Shown: positions 36,131 through 45,056 of the stretch, piece by piece
Position numbering within the stretch: position 1 is the stretch's first letter
Layout of the letters: each line of letters opens with the position of its first letter
DNA from: Zymoseptoria tritici IPO323
Taxonomy: Eukaryota; Ascomycota; Dothideomycetes; Mycosphaerellales; Mycosphaerellaceae
Length of the DNA stretch: 64,000 nt
Reading direction: 5' to 3'
Assembly (NCBI RefSeq): GCF_000219625.1
Contig: NC_018209.1
Location: 868,001 to 932,000, forward strand
Position numbers and translations under genes: made by a program
Notes under the pieces: model-generated
Databases searched by the model: none
Told to the model about the DNA's origin: nothing
What the model saw: the letters and a program-made list of their open reading frames with translations, nothing else

Positions 36131-36594
36131 TCATGACCCACCCTTGCCCTTCTGCTCCCGCTCGTACTCGATGATTTGCTTGCTCCAGTATCGTGATGGG
36201 AAAAATCGGTCGGGCTGAGAGGAAGCATTCCGGTCAGCGTGCGTGTTCTCTTCGCGAACCATTCCCTCCCTCCACATCTTCGCAGTCCTCTGACGCCCTC
36301 GGCATCCTTTATCGCGCCAAACATACCCTAGGCATCTCATTCCTAAACTCCCTCTGCGCGCTCAACGTCCACGCCATTGCGGCGATCCCGGTCACCACTC
36401 CGCCCATGATCCAAGTATTCGTTTTCCAGTTTGCGGGCTGCGAGTACCAGCCTCCGGCGGGCGACCAGACGTGTTTGGGGTAGCTGCGGGAGTGGTCAGT
36501 TTGCAGCCATTGGGCGGCCTTGACAGGCGCAGTGGTGGACAGCGACTTACGGCACTTTCCCTCCGCCTCCGCGCAGTATTAGTGAGGGTCTCAT
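36131..36594 (-). CDS. 94-residue single-TM protein, probably mitochondrial
   Basis: Exons 36594-36551, 36483-36327 and 36214-36131 encode 94 residues; introns are 67 bp (GTAAGT...GCAG) and 112 bp (GTATGT...TCAG). The start MRPSLILRGGGGKVPYPKHV is followed by WSPAGGWYSQPANWKTNT, one membrane segment (WIMGGVVTGIAAMAWTLSA), and a charged tail with RFFPSRYWSKQIIEYEREQK. Clean splice signals and strong motif character argue that it is real although each exon is small. I recall similar small proteins in other filamentous fungi but cannot name the family. A mitochondrial inner-membrane accessory subunit is a reasonable guess. It shares a 223-bp divergent promoter with the mL44 gene, which fits a mitochondrial role. 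Confidence 0.72.
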
Positions 36595-36817
36595 GGTTGT
36601 ATTGGTGGATTTCTTTTGCTCAATGTCGCAGTAAGGTAAGCAACGACGACGTGAGGTGGTTGCGGAGTGCCAAGCCTCACCACCGAGATCCGATCCTGGG
36701 GAAGGAGCAACGATCATGAAAAGTATGAGAGCTGCAACCACACGCGACATCCCCACGCATATTGCCACGATCCTCCCTCGGCCATCTCCTCCTCGACCGC
36801 CGTGCGAATCTAATCAC

Positions 36818-38200
36818 ATGAAGTGTCTTCGTTTAGATCGCTGGGCAAGCCAATTGCAGCCTCCGAGAAATCCACGGTTACATCTCTCCCAGCGACCATG
36901 TCCTTCACGCGCACATTTGGCGGTAGCACGGCCATTGCAGCAACGGCGAGGATTGCAGACGCAAGCTGAGAAGCCGGCATATACGAGGACGGGAAAGGTG
37001 TCATTTGAGAATGCGGAAGGAGGCGATGAAGAGGTGGATGTGAAGGGGCGACCAGAGGACGATAGACAACGACTCAATTTCCCTCACCATGGACTCGCCG
37101 CACGATCAGCAAAACTCTCCGCTCTACACGCACGATTGTCTTTACCATCGAAGCTACCTCTGCAAACATTAGCGAGATGTCTGATCGATCCATCCGTCGA
37201 CTCAAGACAAGGCTATAACAATGCACCTTTCGCAATCCTAGGACAAGAGCTGCTGGGATACTACACATCCGAATATCTCATCTGCCATTATCCACGCCTC
37301 CCCATGCCCGCGCTCTACGCCGCACAATATGCATACGTCGGAGCCGCAACACTAGCATCAATGTCAAGAGAATGGGGCGTGGAAGTCGTAGCAGCGCCAG
37401 GACCGGAAGTAGACCCAGGCCTCTTACAACTGAAGAGACAAGCGGCAGGAAACGCAATGGGACCAGACAACATGCACAGACTCAAAGATATGGCCCAAGG
37501 TCTACGACTACGCCATACGCGAGATCAATGGAATCGACCAGGAAGCAGCAGAACGAACATTTACGGCGACGAATTTGGCGACATCCTCGAGTCGAACAGC
37601 GACGACGCCATCCCCTTTCAAGGTGCACCGATCTCCACTTCCGCAGCCGAAGACACAGGCATCAGCCAGGCTCTCGACTACGAAGATCCCACATCCTCAT
37701 CCTCTTCCTCTACCTCTCAAGACTCCTCATCCGCCACCGTCGAAGCCGCGTCGGCGAGTTTCGTCCGCGCCCTGACAGGAGCTCTCCACCTCCACGCTGG
37801 CTCCTCCGCTTCGAAATCCTTCCACAAAGCCCACGTTCTCTCCAGACACCTTGCTCTCCACCAGCTCTTCAGTTTCACTCATCCTACACGAGACCTCTCC
37901 CGACTTTGTCTACGAGAAGGCTTCGAACCACCTGTTGCGCGACTCATTTCCGAGACTGGCCGACTCTCTCGCACACCAGTCTTCAACGTCGGTGTTTTCA
38001 GCGGCGACGACAAATTAGGTGAAGCAGCGGGTGCGTCGTTGAACGAGGCGCGGGTTAGGGCATCGGCGCATGCGTTGAGGAGTTGGTATTTGTATAGTCC
38101 GCCGAGAGACGATGTGGTGTTGCCCAGTGATGTGGAAGGTGGCAGGACGGGAGTGAAGTGGAAGGCGCAGATGGTGGATCCGGGAGAGATTATCACGTAG
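36818..38200 (+). CDS. MRPL3: mitochondrial large-subunit ribosomal protein mL44 (Mrpl3)
   Basis: One exon encodes 460 residues from the ATG at 36818 (MKCLRLDRWASQLQPPRN), a presequence-like N-terminus. The frame is open further upstream to 36656, but that part overlaps the divergent promoter. The RNase III-like fold spans about residues 85-330 (LPLQTLARCLIDPSVD, FAILGQELLGYYTSEYL) without the catalytic acidic signature of true RNase III. A Ser-rich insertion and a dsRNA-binding-type segment follow (PVFNVGVFSGDDKLGEAAG). This is the architecture of mL44/Mrpl3 in the mitochondrial 54S subunit. The C-terminus is short and ordinary. Confidence 0.85.
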   Translation: MKCLRLDRWASQLQPPRNPRLHLSQRPCPSRAHLAVARPLQQRRGLQTQAEKPAYTRTGKVSFENAEGGDEEVDVKGRPEDDRQRLNFPHHGLAARSAKLSALHARLSLPSKLPLQTLARCLIDPSVDSRQGYNNAPFAILGQELLGYYTSEYLICHYPRLPMPALYAAQYAYVGAATLASMSREWGVEVVAAPGPEVDPGLLQLKRQAAGNAMGPDNMHRLKDMAQGLRLRHTRDQWNRPGSSRTNIYGDEFGDILESNSDDAIPFQGAPISTSAAEDTGISQALDYEDPTSSSSSSTSQDSSSATVEAASASFVRALTGALHLHAGSSASKSFHKAHVLSRHLALHQLFSFTHPTRDLSRLCLREGFEPPVARLISETGRLSRTPVFNVGVFSGDDKLGEAAGASLNEARVRASAHALRSWYLYSPPRDDVVLPSDVEGGRTGVKWKAQMVDPGEIIT

Positions 38201-38747
38201 AGTGAAGGAGTAAGGTTGTGTTACTAGTGGTGTCTGCATACCAGCATGGATGAAGAACAGGAAGCGTTTTTGCATGTGGTGTGCCGATAGCGACATTGTA
38301 CAAAACAAGCTATATATACAACCCAGATGTCGGAATCATGTCGACTTCTCTACTGTGAATGCTCCTCACGACAGTCGTGACTAGGTGGTGTAGAACGTGA
38401 TGCTTCATCAGGTCTAGTTCTCCGACGTTACAGGTTGGCAGGTGTATGGACGGGAGGATGGCACATCGGACGAACACACGAAGGTCGCAGAAGACTTGTA
38501 ACGCATTGCATCCCGACAGTCATTCGAAGGTGTTTCAAAGTCCTCGTTGAAAGGATCTCGCTATTCGTACACAAGACTGCCATCTTACAATCGTCATCGT
38601 CACAAAGCCGTCGTAGAAGTCAAAGGTCCAGAAAAAGCTCGCGCCGTCAAATCTCAAGCGAGCATGATATACAACGCATCCACCAACGCCGACGCTTATA
38701 GCCATCCCATTCGGAACCCAAATAGACACAAGGAAACGCTCTCATCA
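38201..38747. other. intergenic between convergent genes, about 550 bp
   Basis: This holds the 3' flanks of mL44 (+) and STU1 (-). No reading frame, repeat or RNA gene is convincing. Confidence 0.55.
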
Positions 38748-41700
38748 TCACGCCACGACCCCATTCACCCCGTTCTTCCCCTTCTTCGCAATGTAATACG
38801 TCAACAACCCCAATCTCCCTTCCTCAACTCCCTTGAACTCGCTCCAAAATTCCGCTTTGCTTTCGCCAAAGGTTTCGAATAGTTCGCTCGCCAGTTCGAC
38901 GTCCGCTTTTCGCACTTCCGAGTCCGCGTCTCCGAGATACCTCGCTGTGGCTTGCGCCATCTTTCCTCTTCGATCGCTGCTGAGCTCCACGTCGCGGGTG
39001 TTGGCGGTGAGGAGGAGTTGGCGGAGGTTGGTGAGAGCCATGGCGATGACTGAGGAGCTGTCGATAGAGGTGAGAGAGGGTAGGGCGTCGAGAATAGCGT
39101 CCACACAGACTTCGGGGCTTGCTTCAGAGACAATGACGTCGGTGGTGCGATGCATGTCCGCAAGAACATGGCTGTTCGGATCCGCGCCCTTTCTGCACGC
39201 GATGACAGTCACGAGCGACTTGGCATACCACGGCGCAGCATGTTTGCGGTAGATGGTCAACAACGCCCGCACGAGTCCCAACGCCTGAGTTTTCAAACCG
39301 GAAGATTTAGATGCGGGGAGGGAGGTGAGTTTGACATCCGAGTCGAAAGTGCGGAGGTACTCGAGCAGCACAGACATGAGCTCGTCGAATTTCTTGCCGG
39401 CTTCCCAGATGTCGAGTTTCGACCGCGCGAGGTCTTGCACGCGGCGGAAACCGTGCGCGTCGAGGTTCTTGGTGCGGATGCGTTCGATGGCGGAAGCGAG
39501 GAGGCGGCGGTCGCGGAGGACGTCGCTGCGGTCTTGGGAGGGGATGGTAGGAGTGGATGCGCTGTTGGTGGAGGTGTTGTCGTTGTTGTTTACGGGACTG
39601 TCGACGGGGCTTGCGCTGGAGCCGACGCTTTGTGCAGGACTGTCGGCGCGAACGTTCTCGTTGATGGGGAGTTCGCCGAGGACTTGACGATCGTCTTGGG
39701 CGCCGGGTTGCGTTCCGTCTTCGATGAAGGGGTCTTCGTAAATTTGGACTTCTTCGGTTTGAGGGGTGGAGGGTTTGGCTGGTCCGCCTTGTTGCTGCTC
39801 GCTGCCATCTCCATCTTCGAGAGCTCTGCGCATGGATTTTTGGGCTTCGGGGGAGAGCTTGCCTACTCGCTCACGAGCATCTTCAAACATGGCCTTCATA
39901 GGGTTGCGATATGCTAGTGGGGAGCGGGCGCGGGACTGGCTGCCATTCAGATTCGGGATGACCATTGTGAAGCCTTCGTCGTCGGCCAGTGTGGGAAGTC
40001 CGCTGTCAACAGATGCAGAGTGGCCTTTGTGACCGGGCGAGAAAGCTCCACGGCCTATTGTGACGCCATTTTTCGGCATGGTAATCGTGGTCTCGTCCTC
40101 TCGGATGCTGCTCATGCTGCCCTTGCTTGTCGGTCTTGAATCCGTCCCGTTCTGGTAGTGTCCGCGTGCCAGCGCTGGACTGCGCTTGTGTGGACTGCCA
40201 CCAGGACTCCCAGCTGTGGCATCGACCTTTGCTCTGTTTCTAACAGCGCTAGTTGTGGATGTCGCGAGCGAAGCCTTGGAAGCGCCAGTGCCTCTCCCCG
40301 GGCTGCCAGCCGGGCTGGCATTACTCGCAGGCGTCTCTGGTCGAAGCAACCTTCTCGAGCTGTACGGGTCTGCAGTCTGCGGCCGCGGCGGATCTGCTCT
40401 TCGTGGCCGTCGTACTGGGCCAGACATGAGGGAACTACCCTTCTTGGTGGCTGTAGGCGGATCCGCGGCTGTGGATGATGCATTTGATGTTGTCGATACG
40501 GTCCGGTTTGTGACTTTCGACAGGTTCGAAGGTGCGCGAGTGCTCCCGTTCAAAGGTGTTGACCTCGTGTTCTTCACTGGTGAGATGTCCGCCATTGCAG
40601 AATTCGGTCTAGGTGGCACTCTGCCGCCGGTCTTTGCCTTCCTCTTCTCTTCCAGCATCTCCCTTAGCGCCGTCCGGCTGTTTGTGCCGGCTGGTCTCGC
40701 AGCCTGTGCGACTGCAGGATGCGATGCATGGAGCACTGCGTGTGGGTTTCCAGGATGCTTCTCAAGCGCGGCCTTCATCTTCGGATCAAGCTTTGACATA
40801 ATCGCCTCAGCCTTGTCAGGCCAAGTCTTCGCAAAAACCCAGTAAGCGACACGATTTCCCTCCTTCACCTTCGGATTCGCATCATCCAGTCCTTTCTTGA
40901 TGCACTTCTCCGCAAGCTCGAGGCCACCAGAATTCTCAAAGCTGTTTCTGTAGCTCGATTGACGTTTCAAAACAATCATCAACCACTCGGGTGCGTACTG
41001 TCTTACTTGAGCGTTCTTCTCTTGCGCGGCTTGCCAGATATGCCGCATCATCTGAACGTGATACGAGCAATTCTGGAAGATGCTACCCGCCGTGATTCTG
41101 CCGTTCTCAGCCGCGATGTGCTTCGTGGCGGCGCTCGCCTTGATGAATGCTTGCAGGAGAATCTCAACATGAGGATCCAGCGCAGGTCCTAAAGTTTTCG
41201 CAAGTTCCTGCACCAGCTGGCAGCCGTTGGATGACATTGTCGTCCGCAAAGACATGGAAACTTTGAGAATACCCTCAATCGAGCTCTTGACACCGGCCAT
41301 GAAGACAGTGTGGAACTCATTCGCCGCATTGCCCTTGAGCAGCCGCCTGATTTTGAGAACAGATTTATCACGCAGCATCCAGTTCTGCTCCGTCTCTTTC
41401 CCTTCAAAGTGTGGGTGCATCTCTCGGAAGACATCTTCCAGCTCTCTCTGGGTATGTACGTATATCGGATCCATAGGAACAATCTCTGGAGGCGGTGGCT
41501 GCGCAGCCTCGCTCTTCAATTCCTCGGCGAAATGCGCAATGTGTTCGGCGCCAGGTAGTGATCTTGTAGAAGCACTCATGTCGGTATCGTTGTCCTGGGG
41601 TCTCGAACCAGACTCCAAAGCGGTCAGAATTTGACTTGCAATAGAAAGTCGTACGCCGTGCGCTATTAATTGCTTCTTTAAATCCGTCTTGGCTCGGTCT

Positions 41701-42290
41701 GGCGCGTTGCTGAAGAGCTCAATCAACACCGTCTTGGCCGTCTCGCGTACTTGTCCATCAGCATCTTCCAACCGTGCGACGATTGATGAGGCGTATGCCT
41801 TGAACGGCATTGCCTGCTCGTTGTGCATGGTCAACACCCATTTCATCCCGGTCTCCTTTGCGCGGCCATTATTCCCTCCTATAGCCTCCTCAAGCACAAT
41901 CTGCTCCACATCGGTCTGGAATATCGAGTACAGCTCAGTCAGAGCTTGGGATGCGGAATTGCGAACAGGCTCACGAAGATCGCCCATTCGCTCTTGGAGT
42001 GCAGGAAACAGCTTCGGCGCAAGCTGACGTATTGCTTGACCGGTTGCATCTTGGATCTTCAGGCGCTTGAGGAGATGGCCAAGAGTGGAGAATGCGGTGC
42101 TGGCGAGGGTCGCAGAGGCCTGCTGGGTGATGGCCAGGCGGATACATTCGAAGATGGTTGACTGCGCAGTCTCGGGCACGCGGTAGTGTTTGATGTCGGA
42201 TTTCAGCGCGTTCAGCTGGTTGATCTTGGAGTCGGACGGAGCAGCTGGACGTTTGAGAGTGCTCAGCAGAGTCGCAGCCTGCTGGTCCAT
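38748..42290 (-). CDS. STU1: Stu1/CLASP microtubule-stabilising protein
   Basis: One exon encodes about 1180 residues from the ATG at 42290 (MDQQAATLLSTLKRP). The N-terminal TOG-like repeats include LNALKSDIKHYRVPE and FSTLGHLLKRLKIQ. A second TOG/CLASP_N domain starts near LEDVFREMHPHFEGKE (about residue 285) and runs to about 520. A Ser/Arg/Pro-rich middle (about 540-850) is the expected microtubule-binding region. C-terminal HEAT-like helices (RRLLASAIERIRTKNLDAH onward) end the protein. Stu1/CLASP binds plus ends and kinetochores and is essential for spindle assembly. The frame continues a little upstream to 42341 without an ATG. It diverges from the metallopeptidase gene. Confidence 0.9.
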   Translation of the reverse strand: MDQQAATLLSTLKRPAAPSDSKINQLNALKSDIKHYRVPETAQSTIFECIRLAITQQASATLASTAFSTLGHLLKRLKIQDATGQAIRQLAPKLFPALQERMGDLREPVRNSASQALTELYSIFQTDVEQIVLEEAIGGNNGRAKETGMKWVLTMHNEQAMPFKAYASSIVARLEDADGQVRETAKTVLIELFSNAPDRAKTDLKKQLIAHGVRLSIASQILTALESGSRPQDNDTDMSASTRSLPGAEHIAHFAEELKSEAAQPPPPEIVPMDPIYVHTQRELEDVFREMHPHFEGKETEQNWMLRDKSVLKIRRLLKGNAANEFHTVFMAGVKSSIEGILKVSMSLRTTMSSNGCQLVQELAKTLGPALDPHVEILLQAFIKASAATKHIAAENGRITAGSIFQNCSYHVQMMRHIWQAAQEKNAQVRQYAPEWLMIVLKRQSSYRNSFENSGGLELAEKCIKKGLDDANPKVKEGNRVAYWVFAKTWPDKAEAIMSKLDPKMKAALEKHPGNPHAVLHASHPAVAQAARPAGTNSRTALREMLEEKRKAKTGGRVPPRPNSAMADISPVKNTRSTPLNGSTRAPSNLSKVTNRTVSTTSNASSTAADPPTATKKGSSLMSGPVRRPRRADPPRPQTADPYSSRRLLRPETPASNASPAGSPGRGTGASKASLATSTTSAVRNRAKVDATAGSPGGSPHKRSPALARGHYQNGTDSRPTSKGSMSSIREDETTITMPKNGVTIGRGAFSPGHKGHSASVDSGLPTLADDEGFTMVIPNLNGSQSRARSPLAYRNPMKAMFEDARERVGKLSPEAQKSMRRALEDGDGSEQQQGGPAKPSTPQTEEVQIYEDPFIEDGTQPGAQDDRQVLGELPINENVRADSPAQSVGSSASPVDSPVNNNDNTSTNSASTPTIPSQDRSDVLRDRRLLASAIERIRTKNLDAHGFRRVQDLARSKLDIWEAGKKFDELMSVLLEYLRTFDSDVKLTSLPASKSSGLKTQALGLVRALLTIYRKHAAPWYAKSLVTVIACRKGADPNSHVLADMHRTTDVIVSEASPEVCVDAILDALPSLTSIDSSSVIAMALTNLRQLLLTANTRDVELSSDRRGKMAQATARYLGDADSEVRKADVELASELFETFGESKAEFWSEFKGVEEGRLGLLTYYIAKKGKNGVNGVVA

Positions 42291-42812
42291 GGCGGGCGCG
42301 CGTGTTGCTGAAGAGGAGAGGATCGTGTGGTGGGTGTCCAAAAGTCCAAGATGGTTGTCGGTCGCTTGGTGGTGTTGTTCCGCGTGCAGAGCCGTCTCCA
42401 GAATCTTGGGGTTTCGAGCTAGCGTGATGCACGGTCGTTGCTGGGTGACGATTTGGCCCCTTGTCCTCCAATCAATTCAGTCAATCCAATGCGCGAATTG
42501 TTTCGAGAAGTCTAGTCGAACATTTGAATGAATCCATGGATCATTAGACTGAACATGTTCATTGTCAAGGTACTATATCTCGATTGAATCGCTGCCTTGA
42601 GGGACGAGAAAGGTAGAGTCCAAAGTCAGGCTCCGACCTCCGTCCCCGGCCAGTCGGACTTTGGGATCGACGCAGGGCCCAGTCAGAATCCCTGTGTCAG
42701 GTTGTCCGCCCTTGCCTGGATGACTGCACTGCGGCATGTGTGAGCATCGACCAGATATATAAGGAGAACAGAAACCACCATCCTCAAACCCTCAACATAC
42801 AACACCGCAACC
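42291..42812. promoter_or_regulatory. divergent promoter between STU1 and the metallopeptidase
   Basis: The 522 bp separate two divergent genes. A clear TATATAAG at 42756-42763 lies about 50 bp before the metallopeptidase ATG, and the 40 bp after it are C/A-rich, typical of a short fungal leader. No TATA box is seen on the STU1 side. Confidence 0.5.
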
Positions 42813-43643
42813 ATGCCCGTCCTCCCTCAACTCATCCAGCAACCCTCATCACCCAACCCATCAACCCTCCCCATCCGCCAACACAAATTCAAAACTCCCA
42901 CCCTCCGGCTCCAACTCAACGACCTCTCCCACGACGGCTCAGCAATCTTCCTCTCCAACGTGAAAGCCAGCGAAGACTTCGAAATCCAAGTCCAAAACGT
43001 GCTAAATCTCCTCTACACACCCTCTTGCCACCGTCCGGGAACCCGCTCCGTCACGCTCATCCTTCGATGCATGGACGGCGTAGCCTACACGACCGGAACG
43101 GAACTCGACAGCGACCACAAGGAGATTCACTTCAATCTAAACTACATCAATCGCACGCGCGCCGATCAGAGACATGAGCTGCTGGGGGTTCTGTGTCACG
43201 AACTAGTGCATTGCTTCCAGTGGGATGCGGGAGGTTCCTGCTCGGGAGGTCTGATTGAGGGTATTGCGGACTGGGTAAGGCTACGAGCGGGTCTGGGGGC
43301 GACGCATTGGAAGCAGGAAGCGGAGGGTGACTGGGATGGTGGGTATCAGCATACGGGGTATTTTCTCGAGTACCTTGAGCAGAGGTTTGGGCCGGGGACG
43401 GTGAGGGCTATTAATGGGTGTTTGCGGGAGGGGAAGTACGATGAGAAGAAGTTGTTTGAGAAGTGTTGTGAGGGACAGAATGTGGGAAAATTGTGGAAGG
43501 AGTATCGGAAGTCGTTGGAGAAGAAGAACGGGAGTGATGACGACTGTGAGGAGGGGAAGGAGAGTGCTGACGACTGCGAGGAGAAGAAGGATGACGGATG
43601 GGAGAGTGCTGGGACCGGTTCTTCTAATCGAGACCAGAAGTGA
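42813..43643 (+). CDS. basic-secretory-protein family metallopeptidase
   Basis: One exon encodes 276 residues. The zinc site is HELVHCFQWDA (about residues 131-141, HExxH type), followed by SGGLIEGIADWVRLRAGL, the hallmark of the plant basic secretory protein family (PF04450). Upstream, TLILRCMDGVAYTTG and KEIHFNLNYINR fit the family beta-sheet. No signal peptide is visible (MPVLPQLIQQPSSPNP), so the protein looks cytosolic despite the family name. The last about 45 residues are an acidic/lysine tail with two DDCEE-type repeats. The substrate is unknown. The TATA box close upstream suggests regulated expression. Confidence 0.85.
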   Translation: MPVLPQLIQQPSSPNPSTLPIRQHKFKTPTLRLQLNDLSHDGSAIFLSNVKASEDFEIQVQNVLNLLYTPSCHRPGTRSVTLILRCMDGVAYTTGTELDSDHKEIHFNLNYINRTRADQRHELLGVLCHELVHCFQWDAGGSCSGGLIEGIADWVRLRAGLGATHWKQEAEGDWDGGYQHTGYFLEYLEQRFGPGTVRAINGCLREGKYDEKKLFEKCCEGQNVGKLWKEYRKSLEKKNGSDDDCEEGKESADDCEEKKDDGWESAGTGSSNRDQK

Positions 43644-43886
43644 GTTGTTGAGCGGCGAACGTATTGTACGTGACTACGAACCGCCTCTCTCTTTCTATCG
43701 TGTAGGCCTAGAGCGGCATTCTACTCTACTCCACGACACAGCTTTATCTCAGACTTCGCCGCGACCAATATGTGATCGCTAGTGGCAACGAGATGGCCTT
43801 CATGCTGACTCGAGTTTCTTCCGTGGTTTGCATCTCTTTGGGGCTTCATTGTAGTTTCAACTCAAATCATTCGATGTGGCAACAGC

Positions 43887-44653
43887 TCATGTTGGTTTGA
43901 AGCATTCCGGGAAGATTGTCCGTAGCTCCTCAAGATCTGCTATTTGATAGTTCCCAAGAGGCTCCGGCGGTGACTTGACGCATGGCTCGACCAGATGTGC
44001 AGTATGCCAACCGTATGCCTTGCCACCAATCGCATTCAATCCGGAGTCGTCTTCACACGGTTAGGGTTAGCAAAGCTCACATCAACGCTCTTCAAGATAT
44101 ACACACCAACATAATAACATTGCGACCGATCAGTCGCCCCCGACTCCCGCATCGCCTTCGCAAACATATCCGGATCCGGCTTGCAAAGCAGCTTTTCGGC
44201 ACCATAATCACAATAAGTGATCCCCTCGAACAAATGATCGATTCCCAGTAGCTTGACCACCCGCTTCCCATGCGTAATATACGCATTCGTAAACAACCAC
44301 GGCTTGACCTTCTCCCGATCGATGTCTTCGATCAGTTTCCGTAATTTGGGATCCGGCTTGATGATGTCTTCCAGTGGCAACGCATCGTCGACTTTGGCGT
44401 TGTATTCCAAGGGGTCGACTTTGTGGTGGCGGACGAGGCCTTCGATGGCGAGGCCGTAGTCTTTGTAGTATCTTTGGTGCAGTCCGGTGGCTTCTTCGCG
44501 GGATAGTGTGAGGTGCGATTGGAAGTAGTCGTCTATTAGATCGGCCATTATGTCGTGGATTTTGTAGGATTTGGGGTACAGGCAGTTGTCGATGTCGAAG
44601 AAGAATCGCTTTCGGTTGTCGCTTTGACCGTTCGTAGCGCCATTGGAGGCCAT
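43887..44653 (-). CDS. HAD-family pyrimidine 5'-nucleotidase (Sdt1 type)
   Basis: Exons 44653-44107 and 44050-43887, with a 56-bp intron (GTGTGT...GAAG), encode 236 residues. HAD motif I is FFFDIDNCLYP (about residues 17-27) with both catalytic aspartates. Motif II is the Thr in LFTNAYITHGK, motif III the Lys in CKPDPDMF, and motif IV VDDSGLNAIGG, which is restored only by splicing. The C-terminal YQIADLEELRTIFPE matches the Sdt1/Phm8 group, which dephosphorylates UMP/CMP and pyridine nucleotides. Without splicing the frame runs into an unrelated stop just after motif III. The gene converges with the metallopeptidase. Confidence 0.9.
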
Positions 44654-45056
44654 GTTTCTTGCTAGGGATGTTGAGAACTTGCAAGCAGTATGACCAGAGG
44701 TTAGAGGAGATATTTGAGCAGAACAAAGGTGTCAACGCGAAGGTGTGAATAACAGCGTCACTCGTCCGGTCCAACCATTCCAGGACATGGATGCACGGGC
44801 CGAACTCAAAATCTCGAGGAAGTTGCATCCTGCAGGTCGACCGACTTTCCTCGACCTCAAGCCCACTCCTTTCGTGAACACAACATCAGCACCAAAGGCG
44901 TGTCTTGTATGTTCCCACATACACCCGACCTTCGCTGATTGTCGTTGACTGTACTCCGCCACATTTGACTCCGCTGATGCGTCCTGGCTCATCGCCCGCC
45001 ATCAACGAATACAGACGGTAGTGATCGGTCGTATTGAAGAGAAAGAGCTCGAGAAG
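44654..45056. promoter_or_regulatory. divergent promoter, about 400 bp
   Basis: This lies between the HAD phosphatase gene (-) and the disordered-protein gene (+). No TATA box or repeated element stands out. Confidence 0.35.

Noticed and set aside
39150..39917. 255-codon open frame on the plus strand
   Set aside because: Antisense shadow within STU1; no domain or motif.
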